Part shown: positions 22,613 through 31,648 of the stretch, in pieces
How the letters are laid out: the number at the start of each line of letters is the position of its first letter
How positions within the stretch are numbered: position 1 is the first letter of the stretch
NCBI GenBank assembly: GCA_003021045.1
Contig: PXRN01000004.1
Coordinates: 1 to 46,546, forward strand
DNA: 46,546 nucleotides
Reading direction: 5' to 3'
Source of the DNA: Halobacteriales archaeon QS_4_69_34
GTDB taxonomy: Archaea; Halobacteriota; Halobacteria; Halobacteriales; Halococcaceae
Made by a program: the position numbers and the translations under genes
The notes under the pieces: model-generated
The model's database searches: none
Told to the model about the DNA's origin: nothing
What the model saw: the letters and a program-made list of their open reading frames with translations, nothing else

Positions 22613-24028
22613 ATGAGCACCGAACGCTACGACGTGGTGGTCGTCGGGGCCGGGACCGCCGGCGCGTTCGCCGCCGCGACGGCCGCCTCGGAGGGCGTCT
22701 CGACGGCCCTGCTCGAACGCAAGAGCGAGGCCGAGGCGGGCCAGATCGCCTGTGGCGACGCGGTCAAGGGCAAGGGCACGTTCCCGGGCGTGATCGATCT
22801 GGAGTACCTCCGCGAGGAGTCGTTCACCAACGAGCGGATCGAGAAAGCCCGCTTCGAGAACCCACGGAGCGGCGAGACCGTCGACATCCCCTTCGAGGCT
22901 CCAGGCTCGGTCGTCGACCGCAAGCGCTACGGCGAGGTCATTTTGGAGGAGGCCGCCCGTGCGGGGACCGACGTCCACTACGACACCGTCGTGCAGGACG
23001 TCGTCCAGACGAACGGGACGGCCGGCCGGAACGGAAACGGAGCGGGGAACGGCGACGCCGGGCGCGTGCAGGGCGTCGAGGCGGTTCGAAGGGGCGAACC
23101 GACCGAGTACGAGGCCGACGTCGTGATCGACGCCGGCGGCGCGCTCTCGGTGCTCCAGGACCGCGCCGACCTCTCGGGCGCGACCTTCGACACGAACGTG
23201 AGCTACTCGCAGTTCTGCTCGGCCTACCGGGAGGTCATCGAGGTCGACTCGCCCGTCGAGTGGGACGACGCCCTCGTCTTCAAGCCCACCGAGGAGCTCG
23301 GCTACCTCTGGTATTTCCCGCGCACGCCGACGGAGATCAACGCCGGGCTGGGCTTCCAGATGAACAAGCCGCCGATGGAACTCGTCGAGACGCTCAAGCG
23401 CGATCTCCGCTCGCGTCCGGAGTTCGACGGCGCGACGGTGAAAAACAAGCTCGGCGCGGCCCTCCCCACCCGGCGGCCCTACGACTCGGCGACCGCGCCG
23501 GGCTTTATGGCCGTCGGCGACGCTGCCGGCCACGTCAACCCCACCACCGGCGGGGGTATTCCGGGTGCGGCGAAGGCCGGCCACTGGGCCGCCGAGCGCG
23601 CGATCGAGGCCGTCACGAGCGGCGACGCGGGCGAGCAGCGCCTCTGGGAGTACAACCGACGGGTGATGGCCGACTTCGGCAAGCGTTTCGCCGCGATGGA
23701 CGTCTACAATATCTTCGGGGGAGCCCACGACGTCGACGAGCTGGTGGACGTGCTCACCGCCCTGCCCGGCCAGCAGATCGTCGATGCGCTCGGCAAGGAG
23801 GGGACCGCCTCGATGGACCTCGGGCTGAAACTCAAGACCGCGCTCAGGACCGTCGGTCACTGGGACCTCCTCTATGAACTCTACCGCGTCCAGGGGAAGG
23901 CCGCGGCGCTCAAGGAACTCTACGAGGCGTACCCGGCCTCGCCGGCCGGCTTCGAGGCGTGGCGTGAGAGGCGCGACGCGCTCATGGACGAGATATACGC
24001 GCTCACCGGCGCGGACCCCAAGTACTGA
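22613..24028 (+). CDS. Geranylgeranyl-reductase-family FAD-dependent oxidoreductase
   Basis: A 471-residue flavoprotein. The Rossmann motif VVVVGAGTAGAFAAA begins at about residue 8; the second FAD motif GFMAVGDAAGHVNPTTGGGI lies about two thirds in, and ELGYLWYFPRTPTEINAGLG precedes it, as in the GGR/digeranylgeranylglycerophospholipid reductase family. Such enzymes saturate isoprenoid chains of archaeal membrane lipids or of menaquinone. A Gly/Asn-rich insertion (NGTAGRNGNGAGNGD) at about residues 140-155 is low complexity. The ATG at 22613 fits the TATA box. It appears monocistronic. The exact substrate (lipid, quinone or other) cannot be decided. Confidence 0.88.
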   Translation: MSTERYDVVVVGAGTAGAFAAATAASEGVSTALLERKSEAEAGQIACGDAVKGKGTFPGVIDLEYLREESFTNERIEKARFENPRSGETVDIPFEAPGSVVDRKRYGEVILEEAARAGTDVHYDTVVQDVVQTNGTAGRNGNGAGNGDAGRVQGVEAVRRGEPTEYEADVVIDAGGALSVLQDRADLSGATFDTNVSYSQFCSAYREVIEVDSPVEWDDALVFKPTEELGYLWYFPRTPTEINAGLGFQMNKPPMELVETLKRDLRSRPEFDGATVKNKLGAALPTRRPYDSATAPGFMAVGDAAGHVNPTTGGGIPGAAKAGHWAAERAIEAVTSGDAGEQRLWEYNRRVMADFGKRFAAMDVYNIFGGAHDVDELVDVLTALPGQQIVDALGKEGTASMDLGLKLKTALRTVGHWDLLYELYRVQGKAAALKELYEAYPASPAGFEAWRERRDALMDEIYALTGADPKY

Positions 24029-24184
24029 CCGCCTCTCGGGACCCGATCGACCGGCCCGGATCGCCGATCGACCGACCCGGTCGCGCAGGCGCTTGCAGGC
24101 CCCACCCACAGGGTCGTCGACCGTGTAGCTCTAGTAGATGGAACCCATCGATCCGGACATCGGAGGAGAGCGACAACAACCGAC

Positions 24185-25798
24185 ATGACGGCCGGAAACG
24201 ACGTCGGGAGCGCCGTCGAGTCCGCGATCGGCGACGGCGGGCTGATCGTCGTCTCGAACCGCCAGCCCTACAGCCACGGCTACGGCGAAGGCGGGGACGG
24301 AGACGGGACCGGGGACGAGAACGGGAGCGAACGCACGATCACCGTCGACCGGCCGGCGGGCGGCCTCACCGCCGGGCTCGATCCCGTGCTCCAGCGGACC
24401 GCGGGAACGTGGGTCGCGTGGGGCGACGGCGAGGCCGACCACGAGGTCACGAACGAGGACGGCGAGGTCCGAATGCCGCCCGAGAACGAGGCCTACACCC
24501 TAAAGCGGGTCTGGCTCGACGAGGAAACGGTCGAGGAGTACTACTACGGCTACAGCAATCGTGTCCTCTGGCCGCTGTGTCACGGCGGCGTCTGGAAGAC
24601 CGAGTTCGCCGAGCGCCACTGGCAGCGCTACCGGCAGGTCAACGAGACGTTCGCCGAGAGCGTCGTCGAGCGCGCCGATCCCGACTCGCTGATCTGGTTT
24701 CAGGACTACCACTTCTCGCTCGCGCCACGGTTCGTGCGCGAGGCCGCGCCCGACCCCTTTCTCATGCACTTCTGGCACATCACGTGGCCGGCGTGGGACA
24801 CCTTCCGGGCGTGTCCCCAGCACCGCGCGCTGCTCGCCGGACTGCTCGGCAACGACCTGCTGGGCTTTCACACCGAGCGCTACTGTGCGAACTTCCTCGA
24901 CTGCGTCGCGAACGCCTTCGAGGACGCCTTCGTCGATCGGGAGGACGGCCGGGTCAACTACGAGGGCCACACGACCGCGGTGCAGGCCTTCCCGCTCGGC
25001 GTCGACGCCGCGGCGATCGCCGAGGCGAGCACGGCGGTCGGTCCCGACTTCTTCGAGGGGTTCGGACGCGAACACGGGATCGCCCCCGGGACGCGGATCG
25101 CTCTCGGGGTGGACCGGCTCGACTACACGAAAGGCATCGTCGAGCGCCTCAATGCGCTCGAACGGCTCTTCGAGACCCACGAGGACTGGCGCGGCCGGCT
25201 CACCTACGTCCAGAAGGCCAGCGAGAGCCGCTCGCTCATCCCCGAGTACCAGAATCTCCAGACCGAGGTCCGCGAGTCGATCGAGCGCCTCGACGAGCGC
25301 TTCGGGACCGAGGAGTGGACGCCCGTCGTCTACCTCGACCAGTTCCTCCCAAGCGAGGAGCTCTACGGGCTGTATCGTGCCGCCGACGTCATGCTGGTCA
25401 GCGCCGTCCGCGACGGGATGAACCTCGTCGCCAAGGAGTTCGTCGCCGCACAGGTGGACGAGCCGGGCGAGAGGGACCGAGAGCAGGGAGCCGAGCGCGA
25501 GGGGATCGAGAGGGGGGTGGGACGCGAGCCCCCCGGCGTGCTCGTGCTCTCCGATCAGACCGGCGCATACGAGGAGCTCGGCGAACACGCGCTCACCATC
25601 AACCCCTACGACACCGAGGGGTTCGCCGACGCCATCGCGGCGGCGCTGTCGATGCCCGCCGACGAGCGGCGCGAGCGGATGGCCACCCTGCGCGAGCAGG
25701 TCACCACGAACGACCTCGACGCGTGGATGGCACGCGTCTTCGGGGCCGCGGACGAGCTCCGGGCGACCCGGGAACGGAACACGGCCGATGGCGCGTGA
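24185..25798 (+). CDS. otsA: Trehalose-6-phosphate synthase-like GT20 glycosyltransferase
   Basis: A 537-residue GT-B enzyme that would join glucose from a nucleotide sugar to glucose-6-phosphate. Family segments are IVVSNRQPYS (start), RPAGGLTAGLDPVL, FQDYHFSLAP, HITWPAWDTFR (His198), LGFHTERYCANFL, ALGVDRLDYTKGI, RDGMNLVAKEFVAAQ and GVLVLSDQTGAYEEL. The HITWPAWDTF segment differs from the usual HIPFPSSEIF, so donor or acceptor preference may differ. Two low-complexity insertions are present (about residues 34-50 and 423-448). The ORF overlaps the phosphatase gene by 11 bases, forming an operon. Product: trehalose-6-phosphate, for osmoprotection. Glucosylglycerol-phosphate synthesis is an alternative. 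Confidence 0.88.
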   Translation: MTAGNDVGSAVESAIGDGGLIVVSNRQPYSHGYGEGGDGDGTGDENGSERTITVDRPAGGLTAGLDPVLQRTAGTWVAWGDGEADHEVTNEDGEVRMPPENEAYTLKRVWLDEETVEEYYYGYSNRVLWPLCHGGVWKTEFAERHWQRYRQVNETFAESVVERADPDSLIWFQDYHFSLAPRFVREAAPDPFLMHFWHITWPAWDTFRACPQHRALLAGLLGNDLLGFHTERYCANFLDCVANAFEDAFVDREDGRVNYEGHTTAVQAFPLGVDAAAIAEASTAVGPDFFEGFGREHGIAPGTRIALGVDRLDYTKGIVERLNALERLFETHEDWRGRLTYVQKASESRSLIPEYQNLQTEVRESIERLDERFGTEEWTPVVYLDQFLPSEELYGLYRAADVMLVSAVRDGMNLVAKEFVAAQVDEPGERDREQGAEREGIERGVGREPPGVLVLSDQTGAYEELGEHALTINPYDTEGFADAIAAALSMPADERRERMATLREQVTTNDLDAWMARVFGAADELRATRERNTADGA

Positions 25799-26876
25799 GC
25801 CGGCGTCCCGCCCGGCAGCATCCGACGGGCGATCGCGTCCGCCTCCGACGACAGCCGACCGAACGGCCCGTCGAGCCGGGGGGGCCGCTGGCGCGACGGC
25901 CGGCTCCGCGACCGACGACGATTCCGCGACCGACAGCGACGCCGTGGCCGAGACGCCCCTCGTGAGCGACGGCGGGCGACCCCCGCTCCTCGACGATCGG
26001 TTCGGCGAGGTCGCCGAGCGCACGGCGGCCACGGAAGGGCTTCTCCTCGGACTCGACTTCGACGGAACGCTGGCCCCGATCGAGGCCGATCCGGACACCC
26101 CGGCGCTCTCCTCCGCACACCGGGCGGCGCTCGAAGCGCTCAACGATCGCCCGGGCGTCGCCGTCGCCGTCGTCAGCGGCCGCGCGCTCGCGGACCTGCG
26201 CTCGCGGGTCGCGGTGGAAGGGGTCGTCTACGCCGGCAACCACGGCCTCGAACTCTCCCGGAACGGCCGTACCGCGATCCACCCGATCGCCGCGAAGCGC
26301 TGCCGGGCGGTGGATCGCGTCTGTTCGGCACTCGAAGAGCGCTTCGCGGCGACCCGCGACGCCGGGGGCGGGGCCGACGGCAGCGCGAACGGGGGAGTCG
26401 AGGACAGCGTCGACGCGGGAAACGGGAACGGCGAGGCCGGGATCGGGGGCGTCGAGATCGAGAACAAGACCCTGACCGCCACGGTCCACTACCGGCACGC
26501 ACCCGAGCGCGGGTCGGACGTGCGCAGGGCGGTCGCCGAGGCGGTCGAGCATGTCGCCGGGGACCCCCTCCGGGTCTCGGAGGGCAAGCGGATCGTCGAG
26601 GTCGGGCCGGCCGTCCCGTGGGACAAAGGCCGGACGATGGGGCTACTCGCCGACGATCACCCGGCGTGGCTCCCGATGTACGTCGGCGACGACACGACCG
26701 ACGAGACGGCCTTCCGTGTGCTCTCCGACGAGGGCGGTCGGCACGGGAACGGACGCGGCATCGGGATCCACGTCGGTCCCGGCGCGGACACGGCCGCTGC
26801 CTACCGCGTCGCGGACCCCGCGGGCGTCGAACGCCTCCTGGAGTGGCTGGTCGAGTCGGACGTCGGGGAGGCCTGA
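25788..26876 (+). CDS. otsB: Trehalose-6-phosphate phosphatase
   Basis: A 362-residue HAD-superfamily phosphatase that removes phosphate from trehalose-6-phosphate. The catalytic DFDGT motif has Asp90 and Asp92; VAVVSGRALADL (motif II), AGNHGLEL and the final acidic motif YVGDDTTDETAF (Mg binding) follow. It overlaps the synthase by 11 bases, and the ATG at 25788 is the only ATG near the N-terminus. The first 75-80 residues are low complexity (Ala/Ser/Thr/Asp) and outside the family domain; a GTG near 25966 would give a conventional length. A further acidic/Gly-rich insertion sits at about residues 192-220. It completes a two-step trehalose pathway. Confidence 0.93.
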   Translation: MAREPASRPAASDGRSRPPPTTADRTARRAGGAAGATAGSATDDDSATDSDAVAETPLVSDGGRPPLLDDRFGEVAERTAATEGLLLGLDFDGTLAPIEADPDTPALSSAHRAALEALNDRPGVAVAVVSGRALADLRSRVAVEGVVYAGNHGLELSRNGRTAIHPIAAKRCRAVDRVCSALEERFAATRDAGGGADGSANGGVEDSVDAGNGNGEAGIGGVEIENKTLTATVHYRHAPERGSDVRRAVAEAVEHVAGDPLRVSEGKRIVEVGPAVPWDKGRTMGLLADDHPAWLPMYVGDDTTDETAFRVLSDEGGRHGNGRGIGIHVGPGADTAAAYRVADPAGVERLLEWLVESDVGEA

Positions 26877-26997
26877 GCGGTCGCCGGCGACGGGCAACCG
26901 AACGCCAGCGATCCCGACCCGGTAGCCCGTCGTCGGCCTGCACGGCGATTCGAGCCGAGTCCGTAAGGGCTATCTCCCGATCACGAGTTGGCTTGGC

Positions 26998-28407
26998 ATG
27001 GGTCTTCGGCCGCCGCGCCGCCGGCTCATCCGTGGCCTGCTGGGCGCAGTGGTGCTCTCGTTGCTGCTGTCCGGCGGCGTCCTGACGCTCTCCTACGACC
27101 CGCCGGAGCTGGAGGCCGGAACGATGGCGTCGCCCGCCAACGGCAGTACCGTCGTCGCGACTCAGGGCTGGAACGCGCGCAACACGTCCCTTCCGGATCG
27201 GCCCGACCGCCTCGTCTCCGTCGGCCCGACGGGCAGCGTCGAGTGGGTCCACGACGGTCCCTCCACCCGGAACTGGTTCTACGACGTCGATCCGCTCCCC
27301 GACGGCAACCTGCTCGTCGTCAACCCGGTGCCGAACGCCACGGTCGTCTACGAGTTCGACCCCAAGCGGGGCGAGCGGCTCTGGACCGAACGGTTCGAGC
27401 GCCCGGACGTCCACGACGTCGATCTCCTCGACGGCGGCGAACTCCTCGTGGCGGGCATCGACTACGGCAGGAACGCCACCAGCGGCGACAGCGTCTTCGT
27501 CTATAATCGCACGCGCGATACGGTCACCTGGAAGTGGCGGTTCGCGAATCACTACCCGGACGACGCCGGGCCGGGCGTCGACGCCGAAGACTGGACGCAC
27601 GTCAACGACGTCGACCCAACAGGAGAGGGCAAGTTCCTCGTGTCGGTGCGCAACCTCGATCAGGTGATCGTTATCGACCGGGCGACGAAGGCGATCGAGA
27701 TGCGCCTCGGCCGAGACGACGAGCGCGGGACGCTGTACGAGCAACACAACCCCACCCGTCTCGACGGCGAGAACGGCACCCCGACGATACTGGTCGCCGA
27801 CTCCGAGAACGACCGGATCGTCGAGTACGAGCGCACGGGCGGCCCGCCGGGCGAGGGCACGTGGGAGCGCGTCTGGACGCTCTCGGGCGGGCTCAACTGG
27901 CCGCGCGACGCCGATCGCCTGCCGAACGGCAACACCCTCGTGGTGGACTCGATGAACCATCGCGTGATCGAGGTCACGCCGACGGGGGAGGTCGTCTGGG
28001 AGATGTACGTGCCGTGGGCCACCTACGACGCCGAGCGGGTGGTCCACGGCGACGAGCCCGGCGGGCCGACGATGGACGAGCTCGGCGTCGCGGGCAACTG
28101 GACCGTCACGGGCGACGGCAGGGTCGACACGACCGGCCTGCCGACGGTGCCGGCGGTCGTCGGATCGGCGCTCCCGGGGACGCCGGTGGCGGCGGCCATA
28201 CAGAGCAGCGCGGCGCGAGTCCAACACGTCGCGCCGTGGGTCAAGCCGCGGTGGCTGCCGACGTGGGGCTTTCTCGCCGTCGCGGCCGCGCTGCTCGTGG
28301 GGGCCGTCTGGGCGCTCGGCGAGGCCATCCACCAGCGCCGGCGCGTCCGCCGCGCGGTCGCGGCCCTCCCCACCTACCTCCGGGCACGAGTACGGCGTAC
28401 GGACTAA
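26998..28407 (+). CDS. Arylsulfotransferase (ASST)-like membrane-anchored beta-propeller protein
   Basis: A 469-residue protein. An N-terminal helix (about 10-31) after a basic segment would act as signal or anchor; a second helix (about 420-441) precedes a basic C-terminal tail. Between them is a propeller-like repeat region with recurring DGNLLVVN, HDVDLLDGGELLVAG, THVNDVD and RLPNGNTLVVDSMNHRVIEV units, as in arylsulfotransferase-family proteins. PQQ/NHL-type propellers look similar. Bacterial ASST transfers sulfate between phenols through a His; conserved His in the HDVD and HVND units are candidates. Haloarchaeal members have no known substrate. It follows otsB after 121 bases with no clear promoter, so it could be cotranscribed. 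Confidence 0.75.
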   Translation: MGLRPPRRRLIRGLLGAVVLSLLLSGGVLTLSYDPPELEAGTMASPANGSTVVATQGWNARNTSLPDRPDRLVSVGPTGSVEWVHDGPSTRNWFYDVDPLPDGNLLVVNPVPNATVVYEFDPKRGERLWTERFERPDVHDVDLLDGGELLVAGIDYGRNATSGDSVFVYNRTRDTVTWKWRFANHYPDDAGPGVDAEDWTHVNDVDPTGEGKFLVSVRNLDQVIVIDRATKAIEMRLGRDDERGTLYEQHNPTRLDGENGTPTILVADSENDRIVEYERTGGPPGEGTWERVWTLSGGLNWPRDADRLPNGNTLVVDSMNHRVIEVTPTGEVVWEMYVPWATYDAERVVHGDEPGGPTMDELGVAGNWTVTGDGRVDTTGLPTVPAVVGSALPGTPVAAAIQSSAARVQHVAPWVKPRWLPTWGFLAVAAALLVGAVWALGEAIHQRRRVRRAVAALPTYLRARVRRTD

Positions 28408-28474
28408 AAAACCGCTGCCGAAACTCACTCGAACGAGGGTCCCCGATCCGGAAAGCCCACAGGGGACCGAATCA

Positions 28475-30685
28475 TCACCCGAACGTCGGCCGGATCGACT
28501 CCCGGGCCGCAGCGAAGTGTTCGGCCTCGATGCGGATCTCCCCGGCGTTCGCGCTCGCCGCCTCGGGGCCCACCGCGTCGGTGCGCTCGCGGATCGCGCG
28601 CATCGAGGCCGCCCGGCACAGCGCCGCCACGTCCGCGCCGGAGTAGCCCTCGGTTTCGGCCGCGAGCGCGTCGAGATCGACGTCCTCGGCGAGTGGCTTC
28701 TCGCGGGTGTGGACGTCGAGGATCGCCCTGCGGGCCGCCTCCGCCGGTGGGGGCACCTCGACGTCCTCCTCGATCCGGCCCGGGCGCAGGAGGGCGGGAT
28801 CGAGCGTCTCGGGCCTGTTCGTCGCGGCGAGCACCATCAGGCTGGGATTGTCGGCGAGTCCGTCGATCTCGGTGAGTAGTTGGGAGACCACGCGCTGGGT
28901 GACCTCGTGGCCCGCGCCGCGCTCGGCCGCGACGGCGTCGATCTCGTCGAAGAAGACGATCGCCGGGGCGGCCTGTCTGGCCCGGGCGAACACCTCTCGA
29001 ACCGCTTTCTCGCTCTCGCCGACGTACCGATCGAGTAGCTCAGGACCCGCGACGGAGATGAAGTTCACGTCGCTCTCGCCGGCGAGCGCGCGCGCGAGCA
29101 GCGTCTTCCCGGTGCCCGGCGGGCCGTGGAGTAAGACGCCGGCCGGCGGGTCGGTCGCGGTCGCGGAGAACAGCTCGGGATAGGCGATGGGCCACTCGAC
29201 GGCCTCGACGAGCGTCCGTTTGGCTCCGTCGAGCCCGCCCACGTCCGCGAAGGTGGTCGATGGGGTCTCGGCGACGTACTCGCGCATCGCCGAGGGATCG
29301 ACCGCGGCCATCGCGGTCTCGAAGTCCGCCCGGGTGACCGCGAGCTCGTCGGTCTCCCCGCGCCGCCGGAGCGCGGCCATCGCGGCCTCCGTCGCCAGCG
29401 AATCGAGGTCCGCGCCGACGAACCCGTGGGTGCGCGCCGCGAGGCGGTCGAGGTCGACGTCCCCCGAGAGGGGCATCGAGCGGGTGTGGACGTCGAGGAT
29501 CTCCCGGCGGCCAGTCTCTCCGGGAACGCCGATCTCGATCTCCCGGTCGAACCGGCCGCCCCGGCGCAGGGCGGGATCGACCGCGTCGACGCGGTTGGTC
29601 GCGCCGATCACGACCACGCGCCCGCGGTCGTCGAGCCCGTCCATCAGGGTCAACAGCTGGGCGACCACGCGGTTCTCCATGTCGGCGTCCTCGTCGCGCG
29701 CGCCGGCGATCGAGTCGATCTCGTCGACGAACACGATCGCGGGGGCCTCGCGTTCGGCGCGCTCGAAGGCCTCGCGCAGCCGTTCCTCGCTTTCGCCCTT
29801 GTACTTCGAGACGATCTCAGGACCCGAGATCGTGGTGAAGAAGGCCTCGACCTCGCCGGCGACCGCCCGCGCGATGAGCGTCTTGCCCGTGCCCGGCGGC
29901 CCGTAGAGGAGCACGCCGGCGGGGGGATCGACGCCCAGCTCCCTGAACAGCTCGGGTTCGGAGAGGGGGAGCTCGATCATTTCTCGTACTCGTTCGAGCT
30001 CCTCGTCGAGCCCACCGATGTCCTCGTAGGTCGTCCGTGGCCCGCCTGCGCTCTCGGCCCCCGCGCCCGTGGTCGGGGCCGTCGTCGCGCCTCCCTCCGG
30101 GGGGCCCGCGGTGCGGTTGTCAGCCGCGCGATCGTCGGCCGGGCGGCCCTCGTCAGTTCGGTCGGCGGCCCCGCGGGTCGCCGTCGACGCATCCACGTCG
30201 ACGTTCGTGTCCTCGGTGACACACACCGTGCCGTCGGGATCGGTGGCGGCGATCCGGAACGGACCGTCGCCGAGGCGCTCGACGTGGACCGTCTCGCCGG
30301 CACGGAGCGGCCGGTCGAGCAGGGCTCGCTTGACGACCCGGTCGAGCGCCTCGACGTCCGCGAGCGCCGCCGGGGACTCGATCCGCACCGAGTGCGCGTC
30401 GGCGACGGAGATCGGGCGCACCAACACCGCATCACCGACGTTCGCGCCGGCGTTCCGGCGCGTGTCGGCGTCGATCCGGACCGCGCCGCCGTCGAGGTCG
30501 CCGCGTGCGGGCCAGACCTTCGCGACGGTCGTCTCCTGGCCCTCGATCACCACCGTGTCGCCCGAGAGCACGCCGAGTGCGCGCCGGGCGGCCTCGGGGA
30601 GGCGGGCGACGCCCCGGCCCGCGTCGCGCTTGCGTGCGCCCTCGACGGCGAGTTCGATCCCCTCTCCGTCCGCGCGATCCGACAT
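28475..30685 (-). CDS. Cdc48/VAT-type AAA ATPase
   Basis: A 736-residue p97/Cdc48-family unfoldase. The double-psi-barrel N-domain covers about residues 9-165. D1 has Walker A GPPGTGKT (262-269), Walker B with DEID (321-324) and RRGGRFD (374-380). D2 has GPPGTGKT (521-528), DEID (580-583) and LLRPGRIEED. Cdc48 hexamers unfold proteins, often for the proteasome. Unusual is a Thr/Ala/Asp/Gly-rich linker of about 50 residues (166-216) between the N-domain and D1, and RIEE in place of the common RFD in D2, marking a divergent haloarchaeal paralogue. Its 3' end faces the ASST-like gene across 67 bases, where an A-run on the plus strand gives a T-run for termination. Confidence 0.94.
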   Translation of the reverse strand: MSDRADGEGIELAVEGARKRDAGRGVARLPEAARRALGVLSGDTVVIEGQETTVAKVWPARGDLDGGAVRIDADTRRNAGANVGDAVLVRPISVADAHSVRIESPAALADVEALDRVVKRALLDRPLRAGETVHVERLGDGPFRIAATDPDGTVCVTEDTNVDVDASTATRGAADRTDEGRPADDRAADNRTAGPPEGGATTAPTTGAGAESAGGPRTTYEDIGGLDEELERVREMIELPLSEPELFRELGVDPPAGVLLYGPPGTGKTLIARAVAGEVEAFFTTISGPEIVSKYKGESEERLREAFERAEREAPAIVFVDEIDSIAGARDEDADMENRVVAQLLTLMDGLDDRGRVVVIGATNRVDAVDPALRRGGRFDREIEIGVPGETGRREILDVHTRSMPLSGDVDLDRLAARTHGFVGADLDSLATEAAMAALRRRGETDELAVTRADFETAMAAVDPSAMREYVAETPSTTFADVGGLDGAKRTLVEAVEWPIAYPELFSATATDPPAGVLLHGPPGTGKTLLARALAGESDVNFISVAGPELLDRYVGESEKAVREVFARARQAAPAIVFFDEIDAVAAERGAGHEVTQRVVSQLLTEIDGLADNPSLMVLAATNRPETLDPALLRPGRIEEDVEVPPPAEAARRAILDVHTREKPLAEDVDLDALAAETEGYSGADVAALCRAASMRAIRERTDAVGPEAASANAGEIRIEAEHFAAARESIRPTFG

Positions 30686-30741
30686 ACCCGCCGGTCGGGC
30701 CCGGGCCGTCTTGAGCGTTCTTGCTCCGCGGAGATCGGAGA

Positions 30742-30757
30742 AACGCCTTTAGGCGTT
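30742..30757 (+). promoter_or_regulatory. TATA-like box inside a 6-base inverted repeat
   Basis: AACGCC-TTTA-GGCGTT is a perfect inverted repeat whose AT-rich centre lies about 26 bases before the ATG at 30776, so it overlaps the presumed TATA box. A protein bound to the dyad would block transcription of the small zinc-finger gene. Confidence 0.45.
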
Positions 30758-30775
30758 GCCGTGCGAACGTCGTGT

Positions 30776-30910
30776 ATGGTGGCCGAAACGGAGCGCGACG
30801 GCACGACGTGGTTCGAGTGCGAGCTGTGTGGACTCATGTTCGACGCCCGGGACGACGCCGACCAGCACGAGGGAAACTGCGACGCCGAGGAGCCCAGCTA
30901 CATCCAGTAG
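30776..30910 (+). CDS. Mini C2H2-type zinc finger protein (DUF7128-like)
   Basis: A 44-residue protein. One zinc site is formed by CELC (Cys15, Cys18) and a downstream His and Cys (QHEGNCDAEEP), followed by a conserved SYIQ end. Such very small zinc-finger proteins are widespread in haloarchaea, where some affect biofilm formation and motility. The ATG is 26 bases after the TATA core, so the mRNA would be leaderless. It is divergent from Cdc48 with 90 bases between. The longer frame to 29426 is antisense to Cdc48 and not real. Confidence 0.85.
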   Translation: MVAETERDGTTWFECELCGLMFDARDDADQHEGNCDAEEPSYIQ

Positions 30911-30975
30911 CCGCCGTCGCTGCTCGGACCGTGTGTGGGAGAGGAGCGGTGTAAGGGAAGGGAGAGACCCACAAC

Positions 30976-30984
30976 CCTTATTGA
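30976..30984 (+). promoter_or_regulatory. TATA-like box for the amphi-Trp gene
   Basis: CCTTATTGA lies about 28 bases before the ATG at 31009, with an implied leaderless or nearly leaderless mRNA. Confidence 0.5.
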
Positions 30985-31008
30985 GGGAGTCAGCGTACCG
31001 GCGGTCGT

Positions 31009-31248
31009 ATGGCCGACAAGAACATCGAGGGACGGGACTACTCCAGAGCCGAGGCCGCCCAGCGCCTCCGGACGATCGCCGACGAGCTCGAAGAGGGTGA
31101 GGAGTTCGACGTCCGAATCGAGAACAAGACCATCACCCTCCACCCGACGGCCTCGATCGGCTTCGAGGTCGGCGCGCGCGAGCGCTCCTCGCTCCTGCGG
31201 GGGAGCCGCGAGTCGGTGACCATCAAACTCGACTGGAAGCCAGAATAA
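31009..31248 (+). CDS. Amphi-Trp domain protein
   Basis: A 79-residue protein matching the amphi-Trp pattern: YSRAEAAQRLRTIADELEEGEE amphipathic start, a strand region RIENKTITLHP, and the C-terminal SVTIKLDWKPE with the conserved Trp. These small proteins are common in haloarchaea and some bacteria; their function is unknown. Its stop shares one base with the next ATG (TAATG at 31246-31250), so the two are coupled. Confidence 0.85.
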   Translation: MADKNIEGRDYSRAEAAQRLRTIADELEEGEEFDVRIENKTITLHPTASIGFEVGARERSSLLRGSRESVTIKLDWKPE

Positions 31249-31610
31249 TGGCGGTACTCGACAGCGTCGTCATCTTCCTCGTCGCGCTCGTCCTCGGGAC
31301 GATCGGCATCTACGCCGGTGTGCGACTCGTCGCCGATCGGGACGTCGGCTACGTGAACGCCGCCATCACCGCACTGCTCGGCGCGATCGCGTGGGGGGTC
31401 GTGAGCTATTTCGTCGGGTTCCTCCCGATCCTCGGCGCGCTGCTCGCGCTGATCGTCTGGATCGGCGTCATCAACTGGCGCTACCCGGGCGGCTGGCTCA
31501 CCGCGGCCGGCATCGGCTTCGTCGCGTGGCTCGTCGTTTTCGTCATCCAGTACGCGCTCGCGCTGGTCGGCCTCATCACGACCGACGCACTCGGCATTCC
31601 CGGCGTCTGA
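31248..31610 (+). CDS. Four-helix membrane protein of unknown function
   Basis: A 120-residue, very hydrophobic protein with about four membrane helices (starting about residues 5, 35, 58 and 85). GYVNAAITALLGAIAW and WRYPGGWLTAAGIGFVAWL are typical of a haloarchaeal-specific membrane family I know only as hypothetical. It overlaps the amphi-Trp gene by one base and is surely cotranscribed. T-rich stretches at 31633-31650 may end the transcript. Confidence 0.8.
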   Translation: MAVLDSVVIFLVALVLGTIGIYAGVRLVADRDVGYVNAAITALLGAIAWGVVSYFVGFLPILGALLALIVWIGVINWRYPGGWLTAAGIGFVAWLVVFVIQYALALVGLITTDALGIPGV

Positions 31611-31648
31611 GCGCCCGAGTCGGCTTGCGACGCCTTTTCCGATCGTCT

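Noticed and set aside
22284..22613. 109-residue minus-strand ORF in the gap after the acyl-CoA dehydrogenase
   Set aside because: Its repeated AVAV and RSRW words come from the dispersed DNA repeat; it would be called falsely as a gene.
26173..28428. 751-residue minus-strand ORF
   Set aside because: Antisense to otsB and the ASST-like gene; basic, repetitive composition without domains.
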